Below, piece after piece: positions 45,622-56,933 of a DNA stretch of 64,000 nucleotides (position 1 is the stretch's first letter; every line of letters starts with the position of its first letter). Both the position numbers and the translations under genes were made by a program. Source of the stretch: Epinephelus fuscoguttatus (taxonomy: Eukaryota > Chordata > Actinopteri > Perciformes > Serranidae); assembly GCF_011397635.1 (NCBI RefSeq), contig NC_064773.1, positions 28,743,449 to 28,807,448 on the forward strand. The letters are read 5' to 3'. Below the pieces are notes generated by a model, which was given only the letters and a program-made list of their open reading frames with translations, had not been told where the DNA came from and ran no database searches.

Positions 45622-45890
45622 GTTAATTGGACACTCAGCCGGAGGATGAATATTGACGCGGGCTGCATCCCCCCCTGCCGCTTCACCACAGAGCTCCATT
45701 CTCCAGGAGAGCCCCTCTTCCATGTCGTGGTGTCCACAGACCAGCGTCCCCTTTTCAATACAGAGACTTATTTCACAAAAGACTGATGGACAAAAAGCAT
45801 GTGAGAAAACAACTGTACTCTACCGTGCATTGGGTTTATCCCTTATTTATTAGATGTGTATATATATTTTCTATAAAAAAAAATGTTATG
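45622..45890 (+). other. phlda1: Predicted phlda1 3' UTR terminal exon
   Basis: Follows the acceptor at 45621. It contains the AU-rich nonamer TTATTTATT (45843-45851), then TATAAA (45872-45877), a known variant poly(A) signal, and GT-rich sequence (gttatgttgttgatgactgt) just after. This combination fits the 3' end of an unstable immediate-early mRNA. It could instead be a conserved non-coding element. No coding function. Confidence 0.45.
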
Positions 45891-46900
45891 TTGTTGATGA
45901 CTGTTCAGTGTGTTTGTTGCTAGAATGGAACAAGAAATACTCACTCGGAGGTTCCTAGCCCACATGTTACACACAAAGTCCATTGGGAATAAGCTTATAT
46001 AATTATCTTAGGACGGTTGCTGTAGGTTAGTCAGATCACTTCATTCCTGGTAGAATGTGTCATCATCCATGTTTTCATTTCTCAACTGAACCAAAGAATC
46101 ATGCCATTACATTTCTCTCTCTAGTGCAGTGTTCCAGCTCAGAGTATACTATACTAAAATACTATAGATATATGATGAGATACCTGCATGACTAATTTGT
46201 TTGAGTGCTTGATTTGTTTATAGCCACAGTACATCTTCATATTTATATTGTGTGCATCAATCATTTTCCTGCATTCATAGCTAACAAAGCAATCTCTTTC
46301 TTTCTTGTAAGTCTTAAGTCTGAGTAAGACGCAAGCTTATTACTTTCTTTTCAGTGGTTACGAGCTAAGAGCGCTGTCAAGTAGTAAGTAACATACACAG
46401 CTGAGTTTTTATTATATTAAATGCTCTGAAGACTGTTTAATTGGTTGCATTAAATCTTAGTGGGTGTGGACACATTGCCAATGTTCTCTGACTTGTTAGG
46501 TGTAGTCTGAAACCAATAAGGTGGAGGAAAACAGTAGTACTTGGAACTGATAGCCAAAAACACAGAGGAAAAGTACCATGAAATTTTTAAATCTGTGGAC
46601 ATTCAGAGCTACTTCCTCTTCTGCGTCAAAACCGGAGATGCTATTGTAGCTAATTAGCTGTGTTGTGCCAACTATTTTTCTTTAGCCCTACTTTGTCAGA
46701 GTGTAAGTGCCCCACAAAAGAGGCATGGTTTGTAGACAGTTATGGAGTCCATGGTACAAATAGGTCTCTTGAATAAACTGTGTCAAATTATTTCCCTGTT
46801 AGCTACTGTTAACTGTAACTAAGCTTGCTTCGTGTGAGTTAGCTACTGTGCTAACTAGTTTGCTCAATGAAAGTTGGCTGCTGTGCTAACTTGCTTGCTT
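45891..46900. other. Intergenic, no gene seen
   Basis: Non-coding, with a 'gttagctactgtgctaact'-type low-complexity stretch from about 46,800 that recurs at 47,725-47,900. Confidence 0.65.
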
Positions 46901-47119
46901 AGGGGGCGTTCGTAAATCCAATTTGATGCTGTACACTAAAATGAGAGCGTTGTTGCTTGAAGAAACAGAGCGTTCAATTTGCAAATGTTCCAGTTTGTGT
47001 CAGAGTGCGCTCCGGCACTTGGAATGAGTATTTCCGAACACACCTTAAGTGTAATGATGTGTTCAGAGGAAGTCGTGTTTACTGTGCTCCAGAGAGGAGT
47101 TCGTAAGAACGCCTCCCCT
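46901..47119. mobile_element. Possible MITE-like element
   Basis: Left end AGGGGGCGTTCGTAAATCC and right end TTCGTAAGAACGCCTCCCCT are partly inverted repeats. The interior resembles a hAT-type fish MITE ('aatgagagcg', 'gagtgcgctc'). No clear target duplication. Confidence 0.45.
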
Positions 47120-47189
47120 GTTGTGGTAATCATGACCTTGTAAGCGGAAATTTTCTGAGAGTCCCAAGTTCATAACTGTGTGTAGGCCT

Positions 47190-47690
47190 AAACCAGGCCC
47201 CCAGGAAGTGTGCCGGGCTTTGAAGCCAATTTTCATAGTGGCTGAACAGCGGAATTAGAACTTCCTTGTGTGTCACGTGATCCCACTGGGCCCAGAAAGA
47301 CTTTTTCCCATAGACTTACATTGTTAGAGGGAGATTTTTTTTTCTCTGCAGAATGACTCATTTCACTGTCTGGACTCGATCCATTTGATTCAATAACATT
47401 TGGCAAGTCGAGAGGAGCCACAAGATTAAATCATCCCCATTCAAGTTAGCAAAGCACGACAATGAAAGTAGCCGGCTCGGCCAGCAGACGTCTCTATTGC
47501 GCCTGCTCTACGGGCCCAATGACTCGGGAAGCGCAGATCATGTGGGTAATTTTATACGTTGCAGTTGAACGTTTTTGGCTTCATGCGCCACTGAGCAGCC
47601 TTCATAAGAATGAACGGGCCAGCCTTCAACACTGTATCCACCTTTTTAGACAACTATGGCCTACACAACTTCCAGTGTCGTAAATACGGG
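47190..47690. repeat. Dispersed fish repeat fragment
   Basis: 'gcccagaaagactttttccc', 'atagacttacattg' and 'ctcgatccatttgattcaat' are phrases of a frequent teleost interspersed sequence. The short open frames inside (47233-47421 minus, 47462-47683 plus) have no recognisable domain. Confidence 0.45.
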
Positions 47691-47960
47691 CTCACAAGTT
47701 TCATTTGAACACAGCATATGTTAGCTTCTGTTCTATGCGAGTAGTGTAAGTTTGGTACTGGGCTAAACAGCTTACCTACTGTAAGTTAGCTACTTTATTA
47801 TTCTAACTTACTTACTGTAGCCTAAGTTAGCTGCTGTGGTAACTAAGCTAGCTGTTTTGCGAATTAGCTTGCTTATTTTGAGCTAACAATCTAGCTTAAC
47901 AGTCAGTAACAAGAGATCTTTTATGACTGACTAGTACCAGCATGTTCCCAACAGGTTGTT

Positions 47961-48209
47961 ACGGTGCATGCCCACTATACACGACCAGTTCGCCTAAACT
48001 CGTGTCCGCCCTACACCACCGGTCAGGCAGTCGCTTGTGGCTGCAGCTTGATTGGCTGTCTTAATGTCAGCACTGTTTGGATTTTTTAAATTGCCACACC
48101 CTGTCTTCGTGCTGCCTGCTTGGTCCTCATTGAAGGTATCCCAGTGTGCTTCATGCAACAAATCAGTCGCTTCCATTGTGTTTAGTCGCGTATAGTGGGC
48201 ATGCACCGT
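47961..48209. mobile_element. 249-bp MITE with a 25-bp terminal inverted repeat
   Basis: The ends start ACGGTGCATGCCCACTATAC on both strands and match at 24 of 25 bases. The interior is short and non-coding. Flanks give no convincing duplication, so the superfamily is open. Confidence 0.85.
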
Positions 48210-50499
48210 TCGGGTTTAGCTCACCAGCTACAGGAGTTCGGCAACTAGTCCTGTGAGCAATGCCCACATCATCAAACTTCAAGAACTACATGTTTGGTAA
48301 AGATGTGTAGGTGTAATTTGCTGCACCAGGATTACACCCCTGATATTCTGCAAGGTTCACTCGCTGGGGGGCATATGGCGACTGACTTCCTCTTGACTCC
48401 TCGCACATGTGAATGGCACAAAAATTGGCTAGACCACTCCATTACAATACATCTCTTCCTGCATTTTAATGTTTATTGGACTCAAAGGCTCAAATTGTGA
48501 CCATACAGAGTTTTTATGATTCATTAATCATTTTAAAGATGTTTCTTTGTTTCTGGTCCCATCATGTGACCTCACAGCTGAAGCGCTGCTCCTGGGGGTT
48601 TGGTGAAATCACGTGTCAGTGTCGCCCTGCCACAAGGTCATTTGTAGGATCCCTTTGTTTTTATAGCTACTTAGCTAACTGCTGACTTGCCATTATCACA
48701 AATGCTGTGAACATGTTTATATTTGACCTGATGTGCTTCATGGCAATTCAAGCTTGCCAGCTAGCTAAATTAAGCTAAAACAGACCATTTGGCCCCACCC
48801 ACTGACATTTATGACAACCAATCAGATTGTTTCTGCCTCTGTAGGAGCTCTGCCTCTGAGAAATGTTCATGAAACAATATCTCTAATCTGCAATGTTTAA
48901 ACTACAAGGCATGATAAATAAACAGACTGAACAATGCGATAGCTGTGGAACTGAAGGTGGTAACACACAGGGCAACATTTAGTGGAACGTGACAGGTAAC
49001 GTCCTCCTCTATTGTTTTCGTTTTTCATGATGATGGAGTGTTGTTCTGTCAGGAAACATGTTATTTCACTATTGCTCATGTTGTTTCCTGTTTTTCTGAA
49101 AGTGTTTTGCAGTGCTTTCCCCTCATGCCAGTGTATTGCAGCCAAACCAACACATGCCTCCGTGCTGTTGTCATCTCCCACGCAGGGTAATAGCTGTGCC
49201 CTTTATCTAATGTGACTGGTGTGATGCTTCTCTGACATGCCTTCCTGTTGCCATCATTACACACACAGTTATAGCTGTGCCCTTTGTAGCCACTGTCCAA
49301 TTTCTTATTTCAACGTGAGATCTATTTTCATACCTCGAAAAGATACATTCCATTAAAAAAAAAACAACAACAACAAAAAAAAAATAGCACAGTGTCTCAT
49401 GTGGTTTCTTTCATTCTTCAGAGCAGCAGATGAGCGTCAGAGTCCTGCGGTTCGGCGGGGTCATCTAAACGACCTGTTTAACTAGCTGCTGCTCTGTCGG
49501 TCTCCAGCCTTTTATGCTTTACAACTGCTGAACCTTTCACCCCCTGTTTCCTGGTCTAAAAGTAGAAGCCGTGTGGAGAATTGGGTTTCACTGCCAGTTG
49601 TTGCCGCTCAGATAAACTGCCAGAGCGTAATGTCAAAAGCACACGTGGCTCCGACTACTCTGCTGTCTAAAGCTGAGCTAATTCAATTAAACACAGTGCA
49701 CATGACGGCATCCTTTCTGACACATGAGGGGTTCACTGCTGCTGGAGAGGAACATCGCTGTGTGAGAAAGCAGCTTGTCTATCTAAATATTAAAAGTCTG
49801 GACATCAGAGTCACCTGCCACCCCAGTCCTTGAACATTTTTCTGTACTTCGGAAACATTAAAAAAAAAGTCACACTGGTAGGCACAGTAAGGCATTTACA
49901 TTTCAGACATTTAACAGATGCTCTAATCTAGACAGCTAACAGACAGCTAAAGTCGTTGATCACCACCATCACAGGCGAGAAATATTAAAGCCAGACTATG
50001 TAACTTTTGCTGAACAGCTGCCACTGTGACCACAAGTGCCAGTTACAAATATTACAGAAGCGTGCTACGCTGACTACTCTGTGACGAGATAACTAAGACC
50101 CTGAAATCTCTGGGAACACTTTATTTTATGTGTCACTAAAAGCTTAAACATTTACAAACAATTTTCTGTTAAGGTGTGTGAATTTTACACAACTTGTGGG
50201 TAAAATGAACAATATTCAATTACATTGGCAACATCCAGTTAATGATTTTTTTTTTTTTACTAATATGAAGAGTAAAGTTTCAAATAATGTTTAAAGATGA
50301 ATCAATTTCTACTTGTGTTTAAACTGTGCATCTCTTTATGGCAAATGCATTTAGAAATAAACAACTGCTACTAATGTTAACATAAATGACCCTCCAAAAT
50401 TGGTCTTTATTTTCCATTAATCATGGGCAGATTATGAGACAGTGGGCCCCTGGGCACAGTTTTACAAAAGGCCCACCACCTCTCCCATATAGGAGCAAC
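48210..50499. other. Intergenic, no gene seen
   Basis: No coding gene. It includes an AAC-rich A tract near 49,350-49,385 and a complex non-repetitive stretch at 49,560-49,830 discussed as a possible conserved element. Confidence 0.6.
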
Positions 50500-51290
50500 A
50501 GACTTTGTGGTCATTTTGTGTCTTGTGTTAGTTTTGTGTCTCTTTGAGGCAATATTTAACTTTTTACTCCTTTTATGGATCTTTGTAGACATTTTGTGTC
50601 TCTTTGTGGTTAGTGTGTGTCTCTTTAGAGTCATTTTTTGTGTCCTTGTGGTTGTTTTGCCTGTTTCTGTAGTTATTTTGGATCTCTTTGTGTTTGCTTT
50701 GTGTATCTTTATAATTGTTTAGTGTCTCTAAGTGGGTGTTTGGCCCGTTTTTGTAGTTATTTTGTTGCTCTTTGTGGTTATTTTGTGAGTCTTTTTGGTT
50801 GTTTTGCCCATGTAGTTATTTTGCGTATCTTTGTAGTTGTTTGTGTTTCTTTGTGGTTTTCCCATTTATGTAGTTATTTTGTGAGTCTTTGTGGTTGTTT
50901 TATGTCTCTTTGTAGTTATTTTGTGTGTCTTTGTAGTTATTGTGTGTCTATTTGTAGTTATTTTGTGTGTCTTTGTAGTTGTTTTGCCCATTTATGTAGT
51001 TATTTTGTGTGTCTTTGTAGTTATTTTGTGTGTCTTTGTGGTTTTGCCCATTTATGTAGTTATTTTGTGTCTCTTTGTGGTTGTTTTGTGTCTGTTTATA
51101 ATTATTTTGTGTGTCTTTGTGGTTGTTTTGCCCATGTATGTAGTTATTTTGTGTATCTTTATGGTTGTTTTGTATTTCTTTATAGTTACTTTGTGTCTCT
51201 CTCTGTTTCATTTTGTATCTCTTTGCAGTTCCTTTGCATCTCTTTGTTGTCTTTTTGTTTTTTGGAGTCTCTTCCTGGTCAGTACATAAT
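50500..51290. repeat. Minisatellite of 21-bp-type units
   Basis: Dozens of degenerate copies of 'tagttattttgtgtctcttt' plus g, with variant units 'ggttgttttgcccatttatg'. Because the unit length is a multiple of three, long frames stay open on both strands (50638-51396 plus, 50948-51340 minus). They read Cys/Phe/Val-rich and Asn/Gln/Lys-rich and are artefacts. Confidence 0.92.
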
Positions 51291-53055
51291 AATTTGTGAT
51301 GGTCAGGGGTGCTCTTGGGCCTGTGCCCATATGGGCTCATTTGTTAATCCTTCCATGTGTTTAAGAACAATATTTTCCGGAAACTTTTGGACATAATGCA
51401 CCAGTACAACAAAGTGTTCCCCCTGTCCTCTTTCCCTTCAAAATAAGAAGAAAACAGATTTCTCTGTGGGGTGGTACTTTATTTAAATGAACCTACAAAA
51501 GGGGAGAGAAGATAAGTGAGGACACGAGTCTTGTTGTTGATATCCCTCCAACACGGCGGTGAGTGCCTTTGAACTCCAGCAGCAGCAGCTGTTCGTCAAA
51601 CTTTACATAAGAGGCCTCTGTAACTCCGTCTTGGCATGTAAGTCGACTGCCAAATTATTCCTCACCATTACCATCTCTCTTTGATCAGGAGGAGGGCGTA
51701 GGAGCTTGTGACAGCAGGTGCATGTGACTCTAAGTGACTTGCAAAGTGCTTTTAATCCAGATCTGTGGGGTCCCTCCTGAATCCTCCCCACCTGTATTCA
51801 ACCATAGAACTTGCTGACTTGTTGAGAACAAACTGGGCTACTGACATTGTCCTTTTGAAAGGCTATCTTGTGGTAAAGAAGAACCTTACACACTGCAGTT
51901 GAATTTTAGATATTTATTCCTTTAGTGCATCAATCGAACATGTCAGTGCCTTCATTAGAGTATGAGTTCTGTCTTTAAGGATGGCAATATTCTATATTTT
52001 TGTTATTGTCAGTGAATCCCATGAAAAGACAAAACTATCTCTTAACTATCTCTTAATACATGTTGACACTGTGTCTGTGGCCCATTGGTTCCTACTGAAT
52101 ACATTCATCATCTAGAAAATATTTAGTTTCTTATACCAAAAAACAAAACACAAACAAACAAAAAACAAAACAAAACAGTTTGGTAATTGCTCAAACAGCT
52201 GAGCACTGTTTTAACAAATGACACTTAAACTAGAGGAGATTAAACATTTGTTTGGGACTATTTTCAGTGGTGGATTAATACACATTTGGTACTCTAGTAT
52301 TTCTGGCAGCAGGACAGAGTGTGTAGGACTGAGTCAAAATAAACTTACAGAATGTGTTTGCAACAATGTGGCCCAATGATGTGTTTTTAAAGTGTGGGTG
52401 AAGCAAAAATAAGTATGTGCTCTGACACCACAGAAAAAAATGTGTTATTAACCACCCAGCCAAATTGGAAAGATTGAAAAAAAAACATATAAAAATAAAG
52501 TTTCAAAACTGTGACAAATAAGCAGTATTCTCTGCTCTGAGATGAGACATGTCCATGAAAGGAGCTGAAATGAAGAGTGAATGAGCCAGTAACAGACCCT
52601 TGTTAGCAGCTAACCCAGTAGCACAAAACACAGTCTTGCTATCAGGAGGTGGAAGGATTGGTGGATGGTGTGTCACCTAGACGAGATGCCTGCCAAGCTG
52701 CAGGCTACCATTCAGCACCAACAAAAAACAAAACCTGCTGTTTTTTTTAGATCCCTCATGGTGTTTCCACCAGTGTCTGTGGCACCACCCTGGGTTATTT
52801 TCACCAACACATTGCTGTGTAACCCAGTGGCGTTCAAGCCACTGAACCTGTTGTATTTAAGTGACCTGTCCCTACCTTTCCTGAGCAAATTTGCCACCAA
52901 ACATGAGTGTTTTAAGCCAAAACATGAACCATAGGCAAGTGGGTTTTGTGCTTCAACGTAACCACACCTTCACCACAGCATTGTTGCAATGTAGAAATGT
53001 AATGTATCCATGATTTGCAGAAATGTACAATTGTAACAATTTTTCTGGCAAGTGC
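51291..53055. other. Intergenic, no gene seen
   Basis: Non-coding. An (AAAC)-type tract lies at about 52,135-52,177. The open frame at 52665-52934 has no recognisable domain. Confidence 0.6.
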
Positions 53056-53645
53056 GTAAGGGCTGCCCCCGAGTAGTAAGAATATTCCTAGTCGTCATTT
53101 AGAGACATTAGTCGGCTAGTCCCCCGCATGTTTACGATATTGATTTAATTGTCAAATTATATATATTGGGCAGGGCAACACAATGCAGTAACGATTGTGC
53201 TAAGTGGCTAATGGGCATCTAGCTACTTACATGTTTCAGATGATATGTCATTTTTGTAGTTGACCAATGATAGGCAAATGTTTGTCTGCAGAGTTTACAT
53301 ATCACCTTGGGTTCGTCCTTCACCTTCTCATAATGATCCCACACTTTGGATTTCCTGCCTGACATGTTTTTAACTAGCCTGTGTAATAACCGCAGGTACC
53401 AGCCTTGTTGATTAAGGTAATTTATGTCTGACTGCTGAGTGTAGCCACTTCCTGTGTCTGTCTTTTTAAGTTAAATTCCCACATGATCCAGTCATATAGG
53501 TTTTGATTTATTTTGACAAGGCGTAGCTCCTTATAGAGTTTCAAGTTTTTTTTTCTGCAATTAAGCAACCAATGAAATCTTGCTGACTAATAACCTTCCT
53601 GGTCAACTAACATTTGGTTGACTATCATTGGGCAGCTAGTTGATT
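53056..53645. mobile_element. Degraded hAT-like element
   Basis: Starts 'taagggctgcccccgagtag' and 'attcctagtcgtcatttaga' and ends 'gactatcattgggcagctag'. Ends and the repeated 'gtcgg/gtcg' and 'ggttgact' motifs suggest a fish hAT element. No TSD resolved. Confidence 0.5.
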
Positions 53646-54099
53646 TTAGACTGAAAGACTGAAAGGGACGTTAGTGACGGCTATTTTGCTTGTGTTTATA
53701 CAACTGGAACATTTCACAGAGTTGCTTATTCATGTACATACTAAACTGAAAGAGCTAGGAGAGCTTGTGGAACATAGCAAACTTACCAGGTGAATGAAAC
53801 AATCTGGGTTACATAAAAGAACGGTCTTATCATCACTACTGTTTTTAGGGAGGGGTGTTATGTAGACGGCTCCACTGTGTCATTGAGCCTTGATCTCAGC
53901 CCTGCCAAAAAACAAAAAACACAAAAATGATGAAAAACAGCTTAGAGTCTAACTCTACAAATCACTCATATGTAGTCCATGGTCTTTTCAAATGTTTTCA
54001 GCAATTATTTTTTTTTATTTTTTATTATTTTTATTATTATTTTGTTGTTATTTATCGCTGCCTCTTGTATTTTTTGTACTTATTTGCATGCCTAGTTAT

Positions 54100-54246
54100 T
54101 TAAGTTTTTTAAGTTTAAATTTGAAATCTTTAATCTGACTTTCTCCTTGACTGCTGTAACACTGGAATTTCTCAATTATGGGATCAGTAAAGGTGTATCT
54201 TATCTTATCTTATCTTATCTTATCTTATCTTATCTTATCTTATCTT
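54100..54246 (+). repeat. LINE 3' end with (TCTTA)n tail
   Basis: 'gctgtaacactggaatttct', 'atgggatcagtaaaggtgta' then ten or so TCTTA units (54196-54246). L2/CR1-like LINEs of fish commonly end this way. It is preceded by a TTTTTATT-rich stretch from 54,005. Confidence 0.7.
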
Positions 54247-55553
54247 AACATGTATAATGTGTTTTGAAAGAAATTTTTGATTTAACTTTACCCAGCTGTA
54301 ATAGTTTTTGGACAACACTGGAACATAAGATTAGATTCATAATCATAAGATTATAAAGCCAAACCTTGTTCTTTTACTAAACCCAGCCACCAGTGTTTGT
54401 TGTTGAAGGAAACAAACGTTGATTCGTGGTACTGTACTGACGTTAATTTCCTGTGAAGACAGAAATGTTTTTTGAAAGAAGACAATGCATGTAACAGGCA
54501 GAACTTGACACAGTGTCCCAGAACGTCAACAACCAACGCAGCCATGGCGTATGTGGACGTGGAAATTCCAGTCAAGATGCCCCAGACAGTGTATTTTTAA
54601 AAAGGAAAAAATCTGTTTTTCAATTGTTGCTTGATGAATTTTAAGAGACATTTTTTCCCCAAAATGGATACTGTAGCACAAAATAAAACAAAACAAAACA
54701 AAGTCCCTTAAATGTTAGACCAGTCTGAGCTGATGTTTGGAACTAATGGAAAAACAAGTATTACTGACTTGCTACGTAGCAGCCTTTCTGGATGAACTGG
54801 CCTGCTTACGTAGTTTGGTAACTGTGGCCACTCTGGGCAACAGCAGACGATCATGATGAAGTTATGTTGACAGACAAGTGTTTCTCTCCGAGCCTGTGTG
54901 TCTCTTCTCTAGACATAAACACACAGTGGGCTGCATGAACTCCTCACTGACTTATTTTTCCCTTCTCTGCGGCGTCTTGTCAGTGACATAACACAAGGCT
55001 TCTTTCACACAGTATGTTTGATTTTTTTTTTTTTTTTTTATATTTAAAATGCCAAGTCTTGAAAATGAATTCTTCAGACATTCTCCCTCACAGCTGGAAT
55101 GAAATCTGTCAGATCAGAACAGGGACCAGCTATTTACCGCATGTAGTGCTGATATGTCCTGAGTCTTTGGCTCTGCGGTGAGGGAAAAAAGCCAGTCTAG
55201 CACATAAACACACCATTTGTATGTATGCCACAATGCTGCCTGTCAGACGATGCATGAAAGTTGTCATGCCTAGTTGATTTTATAGTGCTGCATTCATGTG
55301 TTTCTAAACCCCAGGATATTCCTTGTAATCAATAACCTTCCCAGGATCCATTGTGTCTGATTAGGGCTGAATGACATAATGAGCACTGCAGCACAGGAGT
55401 GCCTCAGAGCGTTATTGATGCATAAACTGAATATTACTGAAAGGCGTGAGCAGGCTATTTAGCTTCCACGCTTGTTGTTAAAATGGTTGTGATATAAAGA
55501 TAAATAGTGATTTCCTTTGTATATTTAGGCTTCTCTGAAAATGCCCCATAGAC
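54247..55553. other. Intergenic, no gene seen
   Basis: Non-coding. Includes a T-run (55,023-55,039) and a complex stretch at 55,330-55,460 that reads like a conserved element. Confidence 0.6.
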
Positions 55554-56378
55554 TAAAGGTGCGGACACACCAAACTGACATCAAAGAACTAGCGGCAACG
55601 AAAGCCAACTGTTGCATCGTCTACATCGCATCATGTCACCCTGTGTCAGTTGCATTTGAACACACTACACAGACTACATCAGACGGCCAAGAGGCACATA
55701 TGTTCTGCGCTTTCATGAGAGAGAGCTTAGTGACAGAGTGGTACATCCTGTCAGTCGAGGGGTTTCCTATCTGTGCAGCCGAGCACCGGAGCAACTCCAC
55801 GGACTGTTACATTCAGACGGTCCAGGTGTTTCCTCCGCAGGCTCCACTTCACTCAGCTTCACTCAGCTGCCCGATAAACCCGCTGCTTCTTCCCGCTTTA
55901 ACCTGAATAACAAACCAGGTCTCGGTGCTCCGGTTGGATCCAAACGAAAAGCCGGGGCTAGCTCAGAGACTAGCGGAGGCTAACTGGCTGTGCGTCCCTC
56001 TGTCATGCTGCAGCTAACGCTCTGCTAGCCTCACAGCTAGCCCCGGTTTGTTATTCAGGTTACAGTGGGAGAGGCAGCAGATTTGTGGGGCAGCTGAGTG
56101 AAGTGGAGCCTGAGGAGGAAGCACCGGTTAGCCCCGGTTTCACTACAGGCAGATTCACTCGTTACAGGGGCGAGGGAATAAAACGTAAACAGCCAATCAG
56201 AGTGATCTCTTTCACCGACAAGCTCCACCGTTGATTCAACATGCTCAATTGGCCGAAAAGCTGCCGACGCTGACGCTGAAGGTGCGGGACACACCGCAAA
56301 AACTAGGCTGACAGACGTTCACCGATGGCCCGACTTTGGTCGACGGCCGACCGTCGGCTTGGTGTGTTAGGACCTTAA
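55554..56378. mobile_element. Fold-back MITE with internal palindrome
   Basis: Ends TAAAGGTGCGGACACACCAA and (inverted) TAAGGTCCTAACACACCAA are related. Inside, 55,825-55,920 ('ctccacttcactcagc', 'aacctgaataacaaacc') is repeated in inverse at 56,040-56,127, giving a second stem. The open frame at 55541-55906 is within it and is not a gene. Confidence 0.7.
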
Positions 56379-56933
56379 GATGGTGCGGGACGGTTTACCA
56401 AGTGTTGGCACCAGAAAGTGCACAGGCAAAGCAGCTATCAGTTTGAATTCATTCCTAGTGTGTTAACTCCTTTTGCTAATTAAGAACTAGTTGTGTAGAT
56501 GATAATTTACAACTTTAAACATTTCTATGCTATAAAATAGAACAACAAGAGAGGAGCTAGACAAAGTTAGAAGAGGTAAGAAGATGCAGCCAGTATCACT
56601 AGCTTTGCAATAAGACGTGGATAATACAGAGTCCAGTCCTGTGGCTACAGGTGAGTCAGACCTGTTCCTCCATGAAACAGAACACACAAATACAAATATT
56701 TTCACGTTAAAATTGCACATCACAGGGCGAGGTTCTCAGATGATCACCATGGGTGGGAAGTCGGCCATATTTTCTATATTCTGCATCCGTCATGTTTTGT
56801 TCCACTCCTTGTATTTCCTTCTGTTCTATGGCAACATCAAGAGAAGATTCATGATTTGTTGCAAACTACGCCGGCCGTGTGCGCACCCGTGATCTCAGTC
56901 GTATGGCAGTTGTAAAAGTCAATCTGAGCTGTC

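Noticed and set aside
50638..51396. 252-codon Cys/Phe/Val-rich frame, and the 130-codon frame opposite
   Set aside because: Both are produced by the minisatellite whose unit length is a multiple of three.
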